Assembly (NCBI RefSeq): GCF_001269985.1
Contig: NZ_BBZB01000001.1
Location: forward strand, 1,364,001-1,428,000
Reading direction: 5' to 3'
DNA from: Pseudoalteromonas sp. '520P1 No. 423'
Lineage (GTDB): Bacteria; Pseudomonadota; Gammaproteobacteria; Enterobacterales; Alteromonadaceae
Length of the DNA stretch: 64,000 nucleotides
Shown: one piece after another, positions 37,652 to 46,950 of the stretch
Layout of the letters: each line of letters begins with the position of its first letter
Numbering within the stretch: the stretch's first letter is position 1
Translations under genes and position numbers: made by a program
The notes under the pieces: generated by a model
Databases searched by the model: none
What the model was told of the DNA's origin: nothing
Seen by the model: only the letters and a program-made list of their open reading frames with translations

Positions 37652-37662
37652 GTGAGGACAAT

Positions 37663-38847
37663 ATGGAATACTTAAATAAACCTATATCAGCTTTACTTGC
37701 TCCATGTATTTTATTTTCTAGTTATGTCGCCGCTGATGTCAATATTTCAGGCTATGGTTCTATTGTTGCTGGTCGCACCTTAGGGGATGTGACGCTAGAT
37801 AACGTTCTTTATGACTGGGGTAAGCCTCCGAGTGCTTCTAATCCACCAGAAAAAACTAGAGAACAAATTTTAACAGCAGATTTTTATGATGTCGGTCAAT
37901 ATAACAATGATTTTAGTTTTAAACCTGAAACTGTATTTGCATTACAATTTACGGCTGATTTGGGAGAGAAGCTAAAAGCGACAGGTCAATTAGTCGCCAA
38001 AGGCGTGGATGATTTCAATCCCCAGTTTGATTGGTATTACTTAACATATCAAGCGACAGACGACTGGACTTTAATGGCTGGACGTAGAAACCTCCCTATG
38101 TATTACTTTTCTGAATTTTCTGAGGTCGGTTATGCATACCCTTGGGTGAGACCCCCATCAAACCTGTATTGGTGGCAAATCACTCAATTTAATGGCTTTC
38201 ATGCTATGTATGATTTTACCATTGCCGACTATTCAAATACCTTAACCGTATTTTACGGTAACGAGTATTCTTATGACAACAAAGAAATGAATTATTATGA
38301 TAAATTGTATGGAGGTAATGCGACACATGTCGATGAATTATGGACAGACATCGCAGGTATGAACTGGAATTTATCAGGTGATTATTTTGATTTAAGGTTC
38401 GTCTATTTTCAACATGATTTAGCCCGAAATAGGTATTATACCGAAGCCGATACAGTTATTATTCCTGCCGTGGTACAAAAATTTATGGGATTTGGTGGCA
38501 CAATTGATTTATCAGATTTCACAATTTTATTTGATTGGAACTTAGTAACACGAAATGATGAAGCTGGCACTAAATTTCCAACATACTTATTATCTTTAGT
38601 ATACCACATTGATGATTTTCATCCATATTTCTCATATTCGAAAGCAGACCATGAGGAAATCAATGTACCTAGGGAAGATCTTGAAGAGCATAAGATGCTC
38701 AGTTATGGTATTCGTTATGACTTTCACCCCAGTGCATCACTTAAAATTCAATATGATAATTTTGTAGATGAAGCTCCTGCTGGCTCTGGGTGGCGCTATC
38801 ATGGTGATTCGCAAACCTTAACGATTGGTATAGATTTTATTTTCTAA
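37663..38847 (+). CDS. outer-membrane porin-like beta-barrel (module 2)
   Basis: A 394-residue barrel protein with signal peptide (LLAPCILFSSYVAA) and C-terminal Phe (LTIGIDFIF). It shares INI/VNISGYGSIVAG, DFSFKPETVFALQF, EVGYAYPWVRPP and GIRYDFHPSASLKIQYDN with the porin of module 1, but has an extra ~30-residue insertion near the N-terminus (DWGKPPSASNPPEKTREQ). Gene order is PBP-like then porin, the reverse of module 1. Its place beside Sia signalling genes suggests an envelope input or output linked to adhesion, but direct evidence is absent. Confidence 0.75.
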   Translation: MEYLNKPISALLAPCILFSSYVAADVNISGYGSIVAGRTLGDVTLDNVLYDWGKPPSASNPPEKTREQILTADFYDVGQYNNDFSFKPETVFALQFTADLGEKLKATGQLVAKGVDDFNPQFDWYYLTYQATDDWTLMAGRRNLPMYYFSEFSEVGYAYPWVRPPSNLYWWQITQFNGFHAMYDFTIADYSNTLTVFYGNEYSYDNKEMNYYDKLYGGNATHVDELWTDIAGMNWNLSGDYFDLRFVYFQHDLARNRYYTEADTVIIPAVVQKFMGFGGTIDLSDFTILFDWNLVTRNDEAGTKFPTYLLSLVYHIDDFHPYFSYSKADHEEINVPREDLEEHKMLSYGIRYDFHPSASLKIQYDNFVDEAPAGSGWRYHGDSQTLTIGIDFIF

Positions 38848-38875
38848 GCTAACTTTATTGTAACTATTAATCTTA

Positions 38876-38940
38876 ACTAGGGGCTGTTGATTTCACATTG
38901 ATAGCCAAATCATTGCACACGCTAGTGCTAGCATATTTTA
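38876..38940 (-). mobile_element. solo IS5-type end / dispersed repeat
   Basis: CTAGGGGCTGTTGATTTCAC starts as the IS5 remnant at 21062 does (CTAGGGGCTGTTGAAC), and the following ~50 bp match 29243-29305 in inverted orientation. No coding content. Confidence 0.5.
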
Positions 38941-38978
38941 AAAGAGCGTAGCGAAAATTTGGGGTTTCTGATCCTTTA

Positions 38979-39088
38979 ATAGGTACGTCTAGCGCATTTT
39001 AATCCCAGACTCCAACAGGGTTGAACGATATTCATCGTCTAACCCTGCTATTTTCTTTTCGGCCTTTATGCTCGCTTTTTTAGTTTCG
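38979..39088 (-). pseudogene. ISAs1 transposase C-terminal fragment
   Basis: A leftward frame reads KKASIKAEKKIAGLDDEYRS followed by TLLESGIKMR and a stop. This is the C-terminus of the same ISAs1 type as copy 2 (KNKMAGLDDEYRSTLLESG at 30.9 kb). Confidence 0.6.
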
Positions 39089-39112
39089 TCCTGCTGGCAG
39101 ACTAAGGATACA

Positions 39113-39343
39113 GCACTTTGTTTTGATAATATTACATTGGTTAGGTTGCCTGCATATTCTCCTGAACTCAACCCTGTAGAGCAGATTTGGCAATGGTTAC
39201 GCCAAAATGAACTAGCCAATAAATGCTTTGATGGTTATGAGGATATTGTTAATTCATGTTGCGATGCTTGGAATAGCTTCGTTAGTGATTTAGAACGAGT
39301 AAAATTAATGTGTATGAGAGACTGGATTAATTTGGGTGTTTAA
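39113..39343 (+). pseudogene. IS630-family transposase C-terminal fragment
   Basis: LVRLPAYSPELNPVEQIWQW then LRQNELANKCFDGYEDIVNS and a stop: the PYSPELNPIE block with the last catalytic Glu of IS630-type DDE transposases. It differs from types A and B, so it is a third IS630 lineage. The first two catalytic blocks are missing. Confidence 0.75.
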
Positions 39344-39655
39344 ATATCTTATTGGTATTATACCGTACTTTTTATCATAAATGGGTGATCCCACCCTGGC
39401 TAAATCACCGACATTTGCTGATATTAATTGAGTGATGGTATTCAATATGTATATTCTCTGATAAAATATGCGCCCAACTTAATTTGACCTAGATCAAGTT
39501 AAGTATATTAATCACCCTTATGAGGCTATATCAATTCTATTAAGTTAGTGAACCAATATAAATTTGGATTATTTAGATTGCTCATGTATTTATTGGAGTT
39601 GAGATCATCTACAGCACTGGTTTTACGTTCCAGTTCGTTCAATGGAGAACACACA

Positions 39656-40639
39656 ATGTCAGCATCACAAATAACTGTTTGTGCATTATATAAATTTGTT
39701 CGTTTAGAAAATTTTGAAGCTTTACGCGCGCCACTATTAGCAAAAATGGAAAGCCTAGATGTTAAAGGCACTTTATTACTAGCTAATGAAGGCATTAACG
39801 GCACAATCGCTGGATCTCATTCGGGTATTGAACAAGTTTTAAAGTTTTTGGCTGAAGATCCAAGTTTAAGTAAAATTTCTTACAAAGTGGCATTTAATGA
39901 TGAAAACCCATTTCATCGTACAAAAGTTAAATTGAAAAAAGAAATCGTGACTATGGGTGTTGAAGGTGTTGACCCTAACCAAGTTGTCGGCACATATGTA
40001 AAACCGAAAGATTGGAATGCACTGATTTCTGATCCTGAAGTGATCACAATAGATACACGTAACGATTATGAAATAGAAATTGGTACATTTAAGCACGCAG
40101 TAAATCCAAATACAGAAACTTTCCGTGAATTTCCTGAGTATGTGAAAAACAACTTAGATAAAAATAAACATAAAAAAGTAGCTATGTATTGTACTGGTGG
40201 CATACGTTGTGAAAAATCAACTGCATACTTAAAAGATCAAGGTTTTGAAGAAGTTTATCACTTAGAAGGTGGTATCTTAAAATATCTTGAAGAAGTGCCA
40301 AGTGATGAAACATTATGGCAAGGCGAGTGTTTTGTATTTGATGGCCGTGTAGCGGTTAACCATGATTTAGAGCAAGGTCAATATGACCAATGTTTTGCAT
40401 GTCGTTTCCCTTTAACTGAAGCTGAAAAAGAAAGTGAGCATTATGTTAAAGGTGTGAGTTGTCATAGATGTCATGAAAAAGTAACTGATAAACAACGTGA
40501 GCGTTTTGCTGAACGTGAACGTCAAATTGCTTTAGCTGAGCAACGTGGTGAATCGCATATCGGTGGTGAAGTTAAAGGATTAATCAACGAACGCCGCCAA
40601 GAAAAAGCAGATAGAAAAGCAGAACAGTCAGCTAGCTAA
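39656..40639 (+). CDS. trhO: tRNA uridine-34 hydroxylase TrhO (rhodanese-like, YceA)
   Basis: Starting at the ATG at 39656, which is preceded by GGAGA, gives 327 residues, the usual TrhO length; the longer open frame from 39548 has no ribosome site. The protein shows the N-terminal acylphosphatase-like fold ([15 protein letters not shown]), the rhodanese domain with [14 protein letters not shown] and the active-site loop [16 protein letters not shown], and the C-terminal Cys-rich zinc region ([14 protein letters not shown]). TrhO makes 5-hydroxyuridine at tRNA position 34 using prephenate-linked chemistry or oxygen. A terminator follows. Confidence 0.95.
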   Translation: MSASQITVCALYKFVRLENFEALRAPLLAKMESLDVKGTLLLANEGINGTIAGSHSGIEQVLKFLAEDPSLSKISYKVAFNDENPFHRTKVKLKKEIVTMGVEGVDPNQVVGTYVKPKDWNALISDPEVITIDTRNDYEIEIGTFKHAVNPNTETFREFPEYVKNNLDKNKHKKVAMYCTGGIRCEKSTAYLKDQGFEEVYHLEGGILKYLEEVPSDETLWQGECFVFDGRVAVNHDLEQGQYDQCFACRFPLTEAEKESEHYVKGVSCHRCHEKVTDKQRERFAERERQIALAEQRGESHIGGEVKGLINERRQEKADRKAEQSAS

Positions 40640-40656
40640 TTGCTTATCACGTTTTT

Positions 40657-40688
40657 AAAAAGGTCGCTAATAAAGCGGCCTTTTTATT
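40657..40688 (+). terminator. Rho-independent terminator of trhO
   Basis: AAAAAGGTCGC, a short loop, then GCGGCCTTTTT with a T-run, 17 bp after the trhO stop codon. Confidence 0.85.
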
Positions 40689-40819
40689 TTGTAACAATTA
40701 AATAATCTCAAATCATTGTAGTTCAACTTAGTTGCCTATAAAGTACCGCTTTAGTTTGCATTGTATGTTAAATATACCACTTCAAACTCCTCCAAAATTA
40801 AAACTCGAGTTCTATAATA

Positions 40820-42217
40820 ATGAAAGATCTTACCCAAGGTTCCATACCTAAACATTTGATCACTATGGCCATACCTATGATGGTAGGCATGTTTGTGCAA
40901 ACGCTATATTTTTTAGTTGATTTATATTTTGTAGGCAAGTTAGGCGGTGCGGCACTCGCAGGGTTAAGTCTTGCGGGTAATGCCATGTTTTTGGTTTTTG
41001 CTTTAACGCAAATTTTGAATGTGGGCACGGCCGCGGCAATTTCTCATGCGGTAGGGCGAAAAGATAAAGTAGATGCTAATTTAATATTCAATCAATCTAT
41101 GATGGCTTCAAGCATAGTCGGTCTTATAGTGTGTATTGCTGGCTACTTTGGAGCCAGTTCATATTTAAATATGGTGTCACAAGACCCACAAACAGTGGCC
41201 GCAGGTTTAAGCTATTTACATTGGTTTATACCGTGTATGGCTTTGCAGTTTGTAATGGTATCTATCAGCGCCGCATTACGTGGTACTGGGGTCGTTAAAC
41301 CAACCATGTTAGTGCAAATGATTTCTATCATAATCAATATTATTTTGTCGCCAATATTAATTGAAGGTTGGGGCACTGGACATCCAATGGGCATAGCCGG
41401 AGCGGGTTTTGCCAGTTCAATTTCTGTCGTGTGTGCAGTGATTATTTTATGTTTGTATTTTAAAAAATCAGAAAAATATATCAGTGTCGACTTTGCTTTA
41501 TGGCGACCTAATACAGCAAGTTTAAAGAAAATTTCATCTATCGGTTTACCTGCTGGTGGAGAGTTCTTTTTAATGTTTATTTATATGGGCATGATTTATT
41601 GGCTAATTCAACGTTTTGGCGCTGATGCGCAAGCGGGTTTTGGTTTAGGCTCTCGTATTATGCAGTCATTATTTTTACCTGCCATGGCGTTAGCATTTGC
41701 AGCCCCAGCTGTCGCTGGACAAAATTTTGGAGCTAAAAAATATGATCGTGTCAGAGAAACCTTTAAGTGGTCGGCTATTTTAACTTGTTCATTAATGTCG
41801 CTACTGACAATTTTATGTTTATTTCAAGCAGAGCTTTTAGTACAGGGTTTTGTTGAGGAACCTGAAGTGATATTGATCAGTGCAATGTTTTTAAAAATGA
41901 TTTGCTGGAACTTTATGCCATCAGGAGTCACTTTTACCTGTTCAGGCATGTTTCAATCTTTAGGTAATACTTGGCCTGCATTAATAAGCACAGGAACGCG
42001 ATTAATTAGCTTTGCAATCCCTGCTTTATGGTTATCACAACAAAGAGATTTTACGATTGAAAACTTATGGCACTTGTCAGTTATTACTGTATGTATCCAA
42101 GCTGCTGTAAGCTTTTATTTATTACGGAGAGAATTTAGATTACGTTTGCCTAAAGGTGATGAAAGTCAGCTTAATGCTGATCCAGAACAAGCAAATATTG
42201 CTGAAGACTCTGCTTAA
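40820..42217 (+). CDS. MATE family multidrug/Na+ antiporter
   Basis: A 465-residue protein with 12 transmembrane helices in two homologous halves. The first half begins GSIPKHLITMAIPMMVGMFV and LVDLYFVGKLGGAALAGLSL, the typical MATE entry; the second half includes MALAFAAPAVAGQNFGAKKY. It pumps cationic drugs out of the cytoplasm in exchange for Na+ or H+. The gene is monocistronic and ends at a bidirectional terminator shared with a SoxR-controlled small ORF, so it could be part of a redox-drug response, though its own promoter shows no SoxR box that I can see. Confidence 0.9.
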   Translation: MKDLTQGSIPKHLITMAIPMMVGMFVQTLYFLVDLYFVGKLGGAALAGLSLAGNAMFLVFALTQILNVGTAAAISHAVGRKDKVDANLIFNQSMMASSIVGLIVCIAGYFGASSYLNMVSQDPQTVAAGLSYLHWFIPCMALQFVMVSISAALRGTGVVKPTMLVQMISIIINIILSPILIEGWGTGHPMGIAGAGFASSISVVCAVIILCLYFKKSEKYISVDFALWRPNTASLKKISSIGLPAGGEFFLMFIYMGMIYWLIQRFGADAQAGFGLGSRIMQSLFLPAMALAFAAPAVAGQNFGAKKYDRVRETFKWSAILTCSLMSLLTILCLFQAELLVQGFVEEPEVILISAMFLKMICWNFMPSGVTFTCSGMFQSLGNTWPALISTGTRLISFAIPALWLSQQRDFTIENLWHLSVITVCIQAAVSFYLLRREFRLRLPKGDESQLNADPEQANIAEDSA

Positions 42218-42238
42218 TTATTTTAAAGTTAATTAGGT

Positions 42239-42271
42239 TAAAAGCCACTCGTTATATTACAGTGGCTTTTA
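42239..42271. terminator. bidirectional terminator between MATE gene and small ORF
   Basis: AAAAGCCACT and AGTGGCTTTT form a 10-bp stem with A and T tracts on the two sides, serving the rightward MATE gene and the leftward 32-codon ORF. Confidence 0.85.
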
Positions 42272-42280
42272 TTATGTTAA

Positions 42281-42379
42281 CTATTTCCGATCCATGGTTT
42301 CATTGATTAAGTGAAAAAGCTTATTAAAAAAACCTTCATTAGTTTGTATGAATATCATTTTAGCGTTAACTATTTTCAT
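42281..42379 (-). CDS. putative 32-residue small protein under a SoxR-type promoter
   Basis: The frame begins MKIVNAKMIFIQTNEGFFNK and continues LFHLINETMDRK. AGGA lies eight bases before the ATG. It is the only frame between a strong SoxR-type promoter at 42412-42442 (same strand) and a terminator at 42271-42239. The product is amphipathic, with a mixed hydrophobic/basic character. It resembles no SoxR target I know (SoxS, efflux pumps, oxygenases). It may be a regulatory small protein or the leader of a small RNA. Confidence 0.5.
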   Translation of the reverse strand: MKIVNAKMIFIQTNEGFFNKLFHLINETMDRK

Positions 42380-42411
42380 TTTCTATTTCCTATAGTTGAT
42401 TTGATGCTGAA

Positions 42412-42442
42412 ACTATAAAATCTCAAGTAAACTTGAGGTCAA
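42412..42442 (-). promoter_or_regulatory. SoxR-type promoter with 19-bp spacer and SoxR box
   Basis: On the minus strand: -35 TTGACC, then a 19-bp spacer, then -10 TATAGT. The spacer contains CTCAAGTTTACTTGAG, a near-perfect match to the SoxR operator (CCTCAAGTTAACTTGAGG). The overlong 19-bp spacing is the hallmark of MerR-family activation. It points away from soxR towards the small ORF, and the divergent soxR may be autoregulated from it. Confidence 0.85.
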
Positions 42443-42492
42443 GAAATTGTTTTACTAAACTATTAAAATAATAATTAGCTTTAGAGATCATT

Positions 42493-42939
42493 ATGAAATT
42501 AGAAGAAGCAAACCTTAGCGTAGGTTTTGTGGCTAAACGATGCGGTGTAAAAGTGTCTACATTACATTTTTATGAAGAAAAGGGGCTTATTAGAAGTTGG
42601 CGTAATCAAGGAAACCAAAGGCGTTATAAAAGAGATGTTTTAAGGCGTATTGCTGTCATTAAAGCAGCTCAAAAAATTGGTATTAAATTAGATGATATAA
42701 AACAAAATTTTGCCGATTTGCCTAATGAACGTACGCCATGCAAAGGAGATTGGGCTAATTTATCTGTTAATTGGCAAAAGCAGTTAGATGCGAGAATTGC
42801 TTATATGCAAAAACTGAGAGACTCAGTGACAGGATGTATCGGCTGTGGGTGTTTATCTATGGAGAATTGCCCAATCTATAATCCTGAAGATGAATTAGCC
42901 CAAGAAGGAACTGGTGCGGTTATCTTAGATAGAGACTAA
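42493..42939 (+). CDS. soxR: redox-sensitive transcriptional activator SoxR
   Basis: A 148-residue MerR-family regulator: SVGFVAKRCGVKVSTLHFYE helix-turn-helix, YEEKGLIRSWRNQGNQRRYK wing, dimerisation helix and the [2Fe-2S] ligands in CIGCGCLSMENC. Oxidation of the cluster by redox-cycling drugs or nitric oxide switches SoxR to an activator that untwists promoters with long spacers. A matching promoter lies 50 bp upstream on the opposite strand. No soxS is adjacent, as usual outside enterics. Confidence 0.96.
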   Translation: MKLEEANLSVGFVAKRCGVKVSTLHFYEEKGLIRSWRNQGNQRRYKRDVLRRIAVIKAAQKIGIKLDDIKQNFADLPNERTPCKGDWANLSVNWQKQLDARIAYMQKLRDSVTGCIGCGCLSMENCPIYNPEDELAQEGTGAVILDRD

Positions 42940-43153
42940 GCACCAAATACTAAAGTACATGAAAGTAATAGGGCTGAAATAAATAAAAAAGTAATGGCTA
43001 AAAATACTTTAATTTTAATGAAATAAAACAATTGCAGTAGCCGAAATAGATTTTTAAAAGGATAAATAAAATATAGGCGCTATTTTGATTAAAAAAAAGG
43101 GTTTACAGCTGTTATTGTAAGAAATATTAGCCTCTAACATTATTAATCTATAC

Positions 43154-43354
43154 TTGAATAAAATAACTACAATGGATGGTTTTACTGCAACTAAAGAAAT
43201 AAGAAAGCTAGGCATAACAACTCCCATTGTCGCTTTAACAGCAAGTGCACTTCAATCAACTAAAGAGCAATCCAAACAAGTGGGAATGGATGATTATATA
43301 CCTAAACCTTTTGATAAAGATAAAATCCATAAAACTACTTCTAAGTGGTTGTAA
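43154..43354 (+). pseudogene. receiver-domain C-terminal fragment
   Basis: TTMDGFTATKEIRKLGITTP, IVALTASALQSTKEQSKQVG and MDDYIPKPFDKDKI form the second half of a response-regulator receiver (after the phosphoacceptor), including the conserved Thr and Lys-Pro. The first half is missing upstream, so this is the tail of a lost hybrid kinase or regulator. Confidence 0.7.
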
Positions 43355-43384
43355 TTAATGAAAGTATAGCTATAGTTAGTAGAT

Positions 43385-45310
43385 GTGATTAATAGAGTTA
43401 AGCTGGTGAATACTAAAAAATTGAAAAGGTTTCCAACCGTACTGAAATTGTTTCTTTTCAGTGTTTTTATGTGCGTTTGTAGTCAACTTTTAGCCAATCA
43501 AGTACATCCAGGTTGGTTGAAAACTGAGCTAGATAAAGCCGACAACCTTAATGATAGAAATCCTAACCTTTCTTTAAATTTTGTAAAAAAACTTTTAGCT
43601 GATCATAAAAATGAACTGAGTGACTATGATTTATCTGCTTTATATAGCCGGTTAGGTACTTATCATTTTTATTTTGGACAATATGAGCAAAGTTTAAAGC
43701 TGTTGAACAAATCAAAAAAACTACTAAAAACTTTAAATAATAGAATTGGCGTAAGTATTTTATTAACCCATGGCATGCTGCTTGATTCAACAGGCAAAGC
43801 CAGTGAAAGTGAAGACCTATTTTATCAAGCTATAAAAATATCAAAAGAAATTGAGGATTTAGAGATTCTAGCTAATAGTTATGCAGGGTTAGCTGGTATG
43901 TATGATTTAAACCACAATGATGTTGAGGCACTTAAGTACTATCAAAAAGCCTATGTAATAGTGCAAGAGTTAAATGATGAATTAGATATGGCTTATTTAA
44001 ATACAAATATGGCAAGTGTTTATGCAAATTTAAAGGATTTTAATAAAGCAATTTCTTTGCAAAATACAGCGATAACGTATTTTAAAAATAATGATTATAA
44101 ATACGATGAAATGTTAGCCCACTATAGCCAAGCTGTTATTTATAAAAGAGATAAACAATTTGAAAGAGCATTAGTCAGTTACAATAAAATGTTAGACCTT
44201 TCGCTTGAATTTAATGAACCAAGTAAAGTTTATTTTGCTAACATAGGCATTAGTATGCTGTATTTAAAGTTAGAAAACTTTAAAAAAGCACTGGAGTATT
44301 GGTTGCAAGCAGAGCAACTATTCTCAGATATAGAGGGACCATACTCAAAAGCACATCATTATTTAGTAAAAGCACAGCTGGAAGTAAATGACAAAAATAC
44401 TAAATTAGCATTTAATACTGTTTCCAAAGCGCAGGAAATAATATTTACGTTAGAGCAAGATAAAAATCTTGATATGTATATTTTACTCTATGATGTAAAA
44501 ATAGATATTGCAGTATTAGAGGAAGATTATAAAACCGCTTTTGAGTTACAAAAAGAAGAAAAAAGATTAAACGATAAATATCAAAATGCCGTAAGAGAAG
44601 ATGCGCGCTCAAAATATAAAGTGATGTTTGATACTGAACAAACACTTTTAAACAATAAACTATTAGAACGAGATAAGCAGTTATCAACTGTCGCCCTTGA
44701 AAGTGCCAAACAAGAGCAGCAATTGAAAAATATGATAATTATAACGGCAGCTTTGTTTATCGCTGTTTTGTTTTTTTTCATTTACCGACAAATACGTACA
44801 AGCAAAAAACTAAACCGGTTAGCCAATACAGATGTATTAACGCAGCTTGCTAACCGCAGATATACTTTCTCTCACTCTGAATTAGAATTAAAAAAATCAA
44901 TCAATAACGGCAAAGCTTTTTCTATTATTATTTTTGATATTGATCACTTTAAAAAAGTAAATGATACCTATGGTCATGCAGGTGGTGATGAGGTATTAAT
45001 AAATACGGCTAAAACAGCAAATAAATTTATTCGTGAGCAAGATGTGTTAGGGCGTATAGGTGGGGAAGAGTTTTTGGCTATATTATCAAACACATCTTTA
45101 TCGCAGGCCTTAGAGGTAGCACAAAGGATCCAAGAAGCTATTGAAGCGCAATCTGTTTCCTTTGAAAATGAAACAATTAATATCACTGCGAGCTTTGGTG
45201 TGGCGCAATTTAGCCCTGATAAAGAAGACTTTATTAGCTTATTTCAACATGCGGATGAATATTTATATAAAGCAAAAAATCTAGGGAGAAATTGCATTGT
45301 TAGTGAATAA
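43385..45310 (+). CDS. TPR-repeat membrane diguanylate cyclase (GGEEF)
   Basis: A 641-residue protein: signal peptide ending near LLANQVHPGW, a periplasmic array of six or more TPR-like helical repeats (~35-380), a coiled coil, one transmembrane helix (IIITAALFIAVLFFFIYRQI, ~455-475) and a C-terminal GGDEF domain with VLGRIGGEEFLAIL. The active-site variant GGEEF is normally competent for c-di-GMP synthesis, and an upstream RxxD inhibitory site is not evident. The start is uncertain: GTG at 43385 or GTG at 43406. It follows a receiver fragment, suggesting remodelling of a signalling locus. Confidence 0.88.
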   Translation: MINRVKLVNTKKLKRFPTVLKLFLFSVFMCVCSQLLANQVHPGWLKTELDKADNLNDRNPNLSLNFVKKLLADHKNELSDYDLSALYSRLGTYHFYFGQYEQSLKLLNKSKKLLKTLNNRIGVSILLTHGMLLDSTGKASESEDLFYQAIKISKEIEDLEILANSYAGLAGMYDLNHNDVEALKYYQKAYVIVQELNDELDMAYLNTNMASVYANLKDFNKAISLQNTAITYFKNNDYKYDEMLAHYSQAVIYKRDKQFERALVSYNKMLDLSLEFNEPSKVYFANIGISMLYLKLENFKKALEYWLQAEQLFSDIEGPYSKAHHYLVKAQLEVNDKNTKLAFNTVSKAQEIIFTLEQDKNLDMYILLYDVKIDIAVLEEDYKTAFELQKEEKRLNDKYQNAVREDARSKYKVMFDTEQTLLNNKLLERDKQLSTVALESAKQEQQLKNMIIITAALFIAVLFFFIYRQIRTSKKLNRLANTDVLTQLANRRYTFSHSELELKKSINNGKAFSIIIFDIDHFKKVNDTYGHAGGDEVLINTAKTANKFIREQDVLGRIGGEEFLAILSNTSLSQALEVAQRIQEAIEAQSVSFENETINITASFGVAQFSPDKEDFISLFQHADEYLYKAKNLGRNCIVSE

Positions 45311-45333
45311 ACTATTAATAGGCTAAAGCTAGT

Positions 45334-45513
45334 TTATTTTTGAGTGAAAAAGTACTCATAAGATGTTTCATTTTGTGCAATAGAAAAAGCATTATCTATT
45401 AATTTAAATGTTTTTTTATCCATATTCAGTCTAGTCGCAATATGAACTTCAAAAGAGTAACCATGAAAATAAGAGTTAAAAATTTCAACTCTGCATTCAG
45501 TAACTTCTTCAAG
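45334..45513 (-). pseudogene. C-terminal coding remnant, family unknown
   Basis: A leftward frame reads ISLEEVTECRVEIFNSYFHG, EVHIATRLNMDKKTFKLID and NETSYEYFFTQK before a TAA. Composition is protein-like and there is no start codon or ribosome site. It abuts the LysR fragment in the opposite direction, so both look like ends of genes fused by a deletion. Confidence 0.4.
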
Positions 45514-45519
45514 ACTTAT

Positions 45520-46069
45520 TCCAAAAATTAGTGAGTTTCAAGATTTAAATCCTCATTTAAGTGTTCAGTTTTCTCCCAGTAACAAATTGGATACTTTTGA
45601 AAATCAAGATGTTGATATTGCTATAAAAAGGGGTTTAGGAGACTACCCAGGATTAGAAAGCCGGAAGTTATTAAATGATACTATTATTATGATCGCTAGC
45701 CCTTTGCTTTTCTTGAAAAAGATAAATACAAAAGATGTTTTTAAACATCCCTTGTTAGAAGATAGCAGTTCAGATATCCAAGAAGTAATACAAGCTTGTT
45801 GTGCACAATATCATATTCATTCAAATCAGCTTAAATCAGGCCTTAAAACAACAGATGCGTTATCTATTATTCAAAGTGCAATCGCAGGTCAAGGAGTTGC
45901 TTTTTTGAGTAAGGTATTAGTTGATGAACATATTAAAAACGGTCATTTAATTAATCCGCTTAACTATGTATTTGATAGCCCTCGTACACTTTACTTAATA
46001 GCACCACCACACCATTTTAAATGGGATAAAGTAAAACGTTTTGAAGCTTGGATTAAAACAATATTGTAA
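45520..46069 (+). pseudogene. LysR-type regulator, effector-domain fragment
   Basis: The frame runs from about 45520 (KISEFQDLNPHLSVQFSPSN) through VDIAIKRGLGDYPGLESRKL, ALSIIQSAIAGQGVAFLSKV and LIAPPHHFKWDKVKRFEAWI. This is the effector-binding half of a GcvA-like LysR regulator; the N-terminal helix-turn-helix is absent. The first Met (45587) has no ribosome-binding site, so I regard it as a pseudogene. Confidence 0.75.
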
Positions 46070-46274
46070 GATCGGCTTTAGCGTTGCGGAGTATTACTAC
46101 TGGAGTTCATTTATCCGTAGGTGAGGCTTCAGTCACGCTAGGTTAGATTTACTTAAAATCACATTAACCTGATGAATATTCAGCATTGCAAATACAATCA
46201 AAAATACCCGCGTTTATTATGTAAAATGATAATTGATTTTCTTACTCCTTTCTTTCCAATAGCAGGTATTAAAT

Positions 46275-46886
46275 TTGAAAACAGTTCAGCTTGATAATAA
46301 GACCATCACACCTAATAAAATTATTTGTATCGGTAGAAACTATGTTGATCACATTGCAGAGCTTGGCAATGAAGTACCAGATGAAATGGTGATATTTTTA
46401 AAGCCTAATTCTGCAATATCAGAACAATTATCAGCTTTTCATCAAGAAGAATTACATTACGAAGGTGAGTTGAGCTTTATTTATCAGCAAGGGCATTTTA
46501 GTGCAGTTGGTTTTGGTTTAGATTTAACTAAGCGTGGTTTACAGAGCAAGCTTAAAGGCAAAGGGTTACCTTGGGAGCGTGCAAAAGCGTTTAATGGTTC
46601 TGCTGTTTTTAGTGATTTTGTATCAATAGATAATATTAGCCCTGATTTAACGTTAGCGCTTAAAATTGATAATGAATTAATACAAGCTGGTGGCATTGAA
46701 CTCATGATGTATAAGCCAGATGATATCTTAAAAGAAATTCAATCATTCATGGAATTACAAGATGGCGATATCGTTATGACAGGCACACCAAAAGGGGTCG
46801 GAGTGATTAAATCTGGAGCCAAGTTTGAAGCTAAAGTTTTACAAGATGAAATTGAGCTAATTAGTAAAACTTGGATTGCTGTTTAA
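46275..46886 (+). CDS. fumarylacetoacetate hydrolase family protein (acylpyruvase-like, YcgM type)
   Basis: A 203-residue single-domain FAH-fold enzyme: IICIGRNYVDHIAELGNEVP, FLKPNSAISE, HYEGELSFI (metal-binding Glu-x-Glu) and IVMTGTPKGVGVI. These match the acylpyruvate hydrolase/oxaloacetate tautomerase group. Start is a TTG at 46275 with AGG eight bases upstream. No catabolic operon is adjacent; a large tandem-repeat array follows. The exact substrate is undetermined. Confidence 0.85.
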   Translation: MKTVQLDNKTITPNKIICIGRNYVDHIAELGNEVPDEMVIFLKPNSAISEQLSAFHQEELHYEGELSFIYQQGHFSAVGFGLDLTKRGLQSKLKGKGLPWERAKAFNGSAVFSDFVSIDNISPDLTLALKIDNELIQAGGIELMMYKPDDILKEIQSFMELQDGDIVMTGTPKGVGVIKSGAKFEAKVLQDEIELISKTWIAV

Positions 46887-46950
46887 TCTAACTTAATGAA
46901 TCACTTGAGCTATAAAAATATACTCAATGCAAAATTAAGAAATAACCTTA

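Noticed and set aside
39484..39497. FNR-like site TTGAC-N4-ATCAA upstream of trhO
   Set aside because: One mismatch in an AT-rich region and no supporting promoter context; too weak to list.
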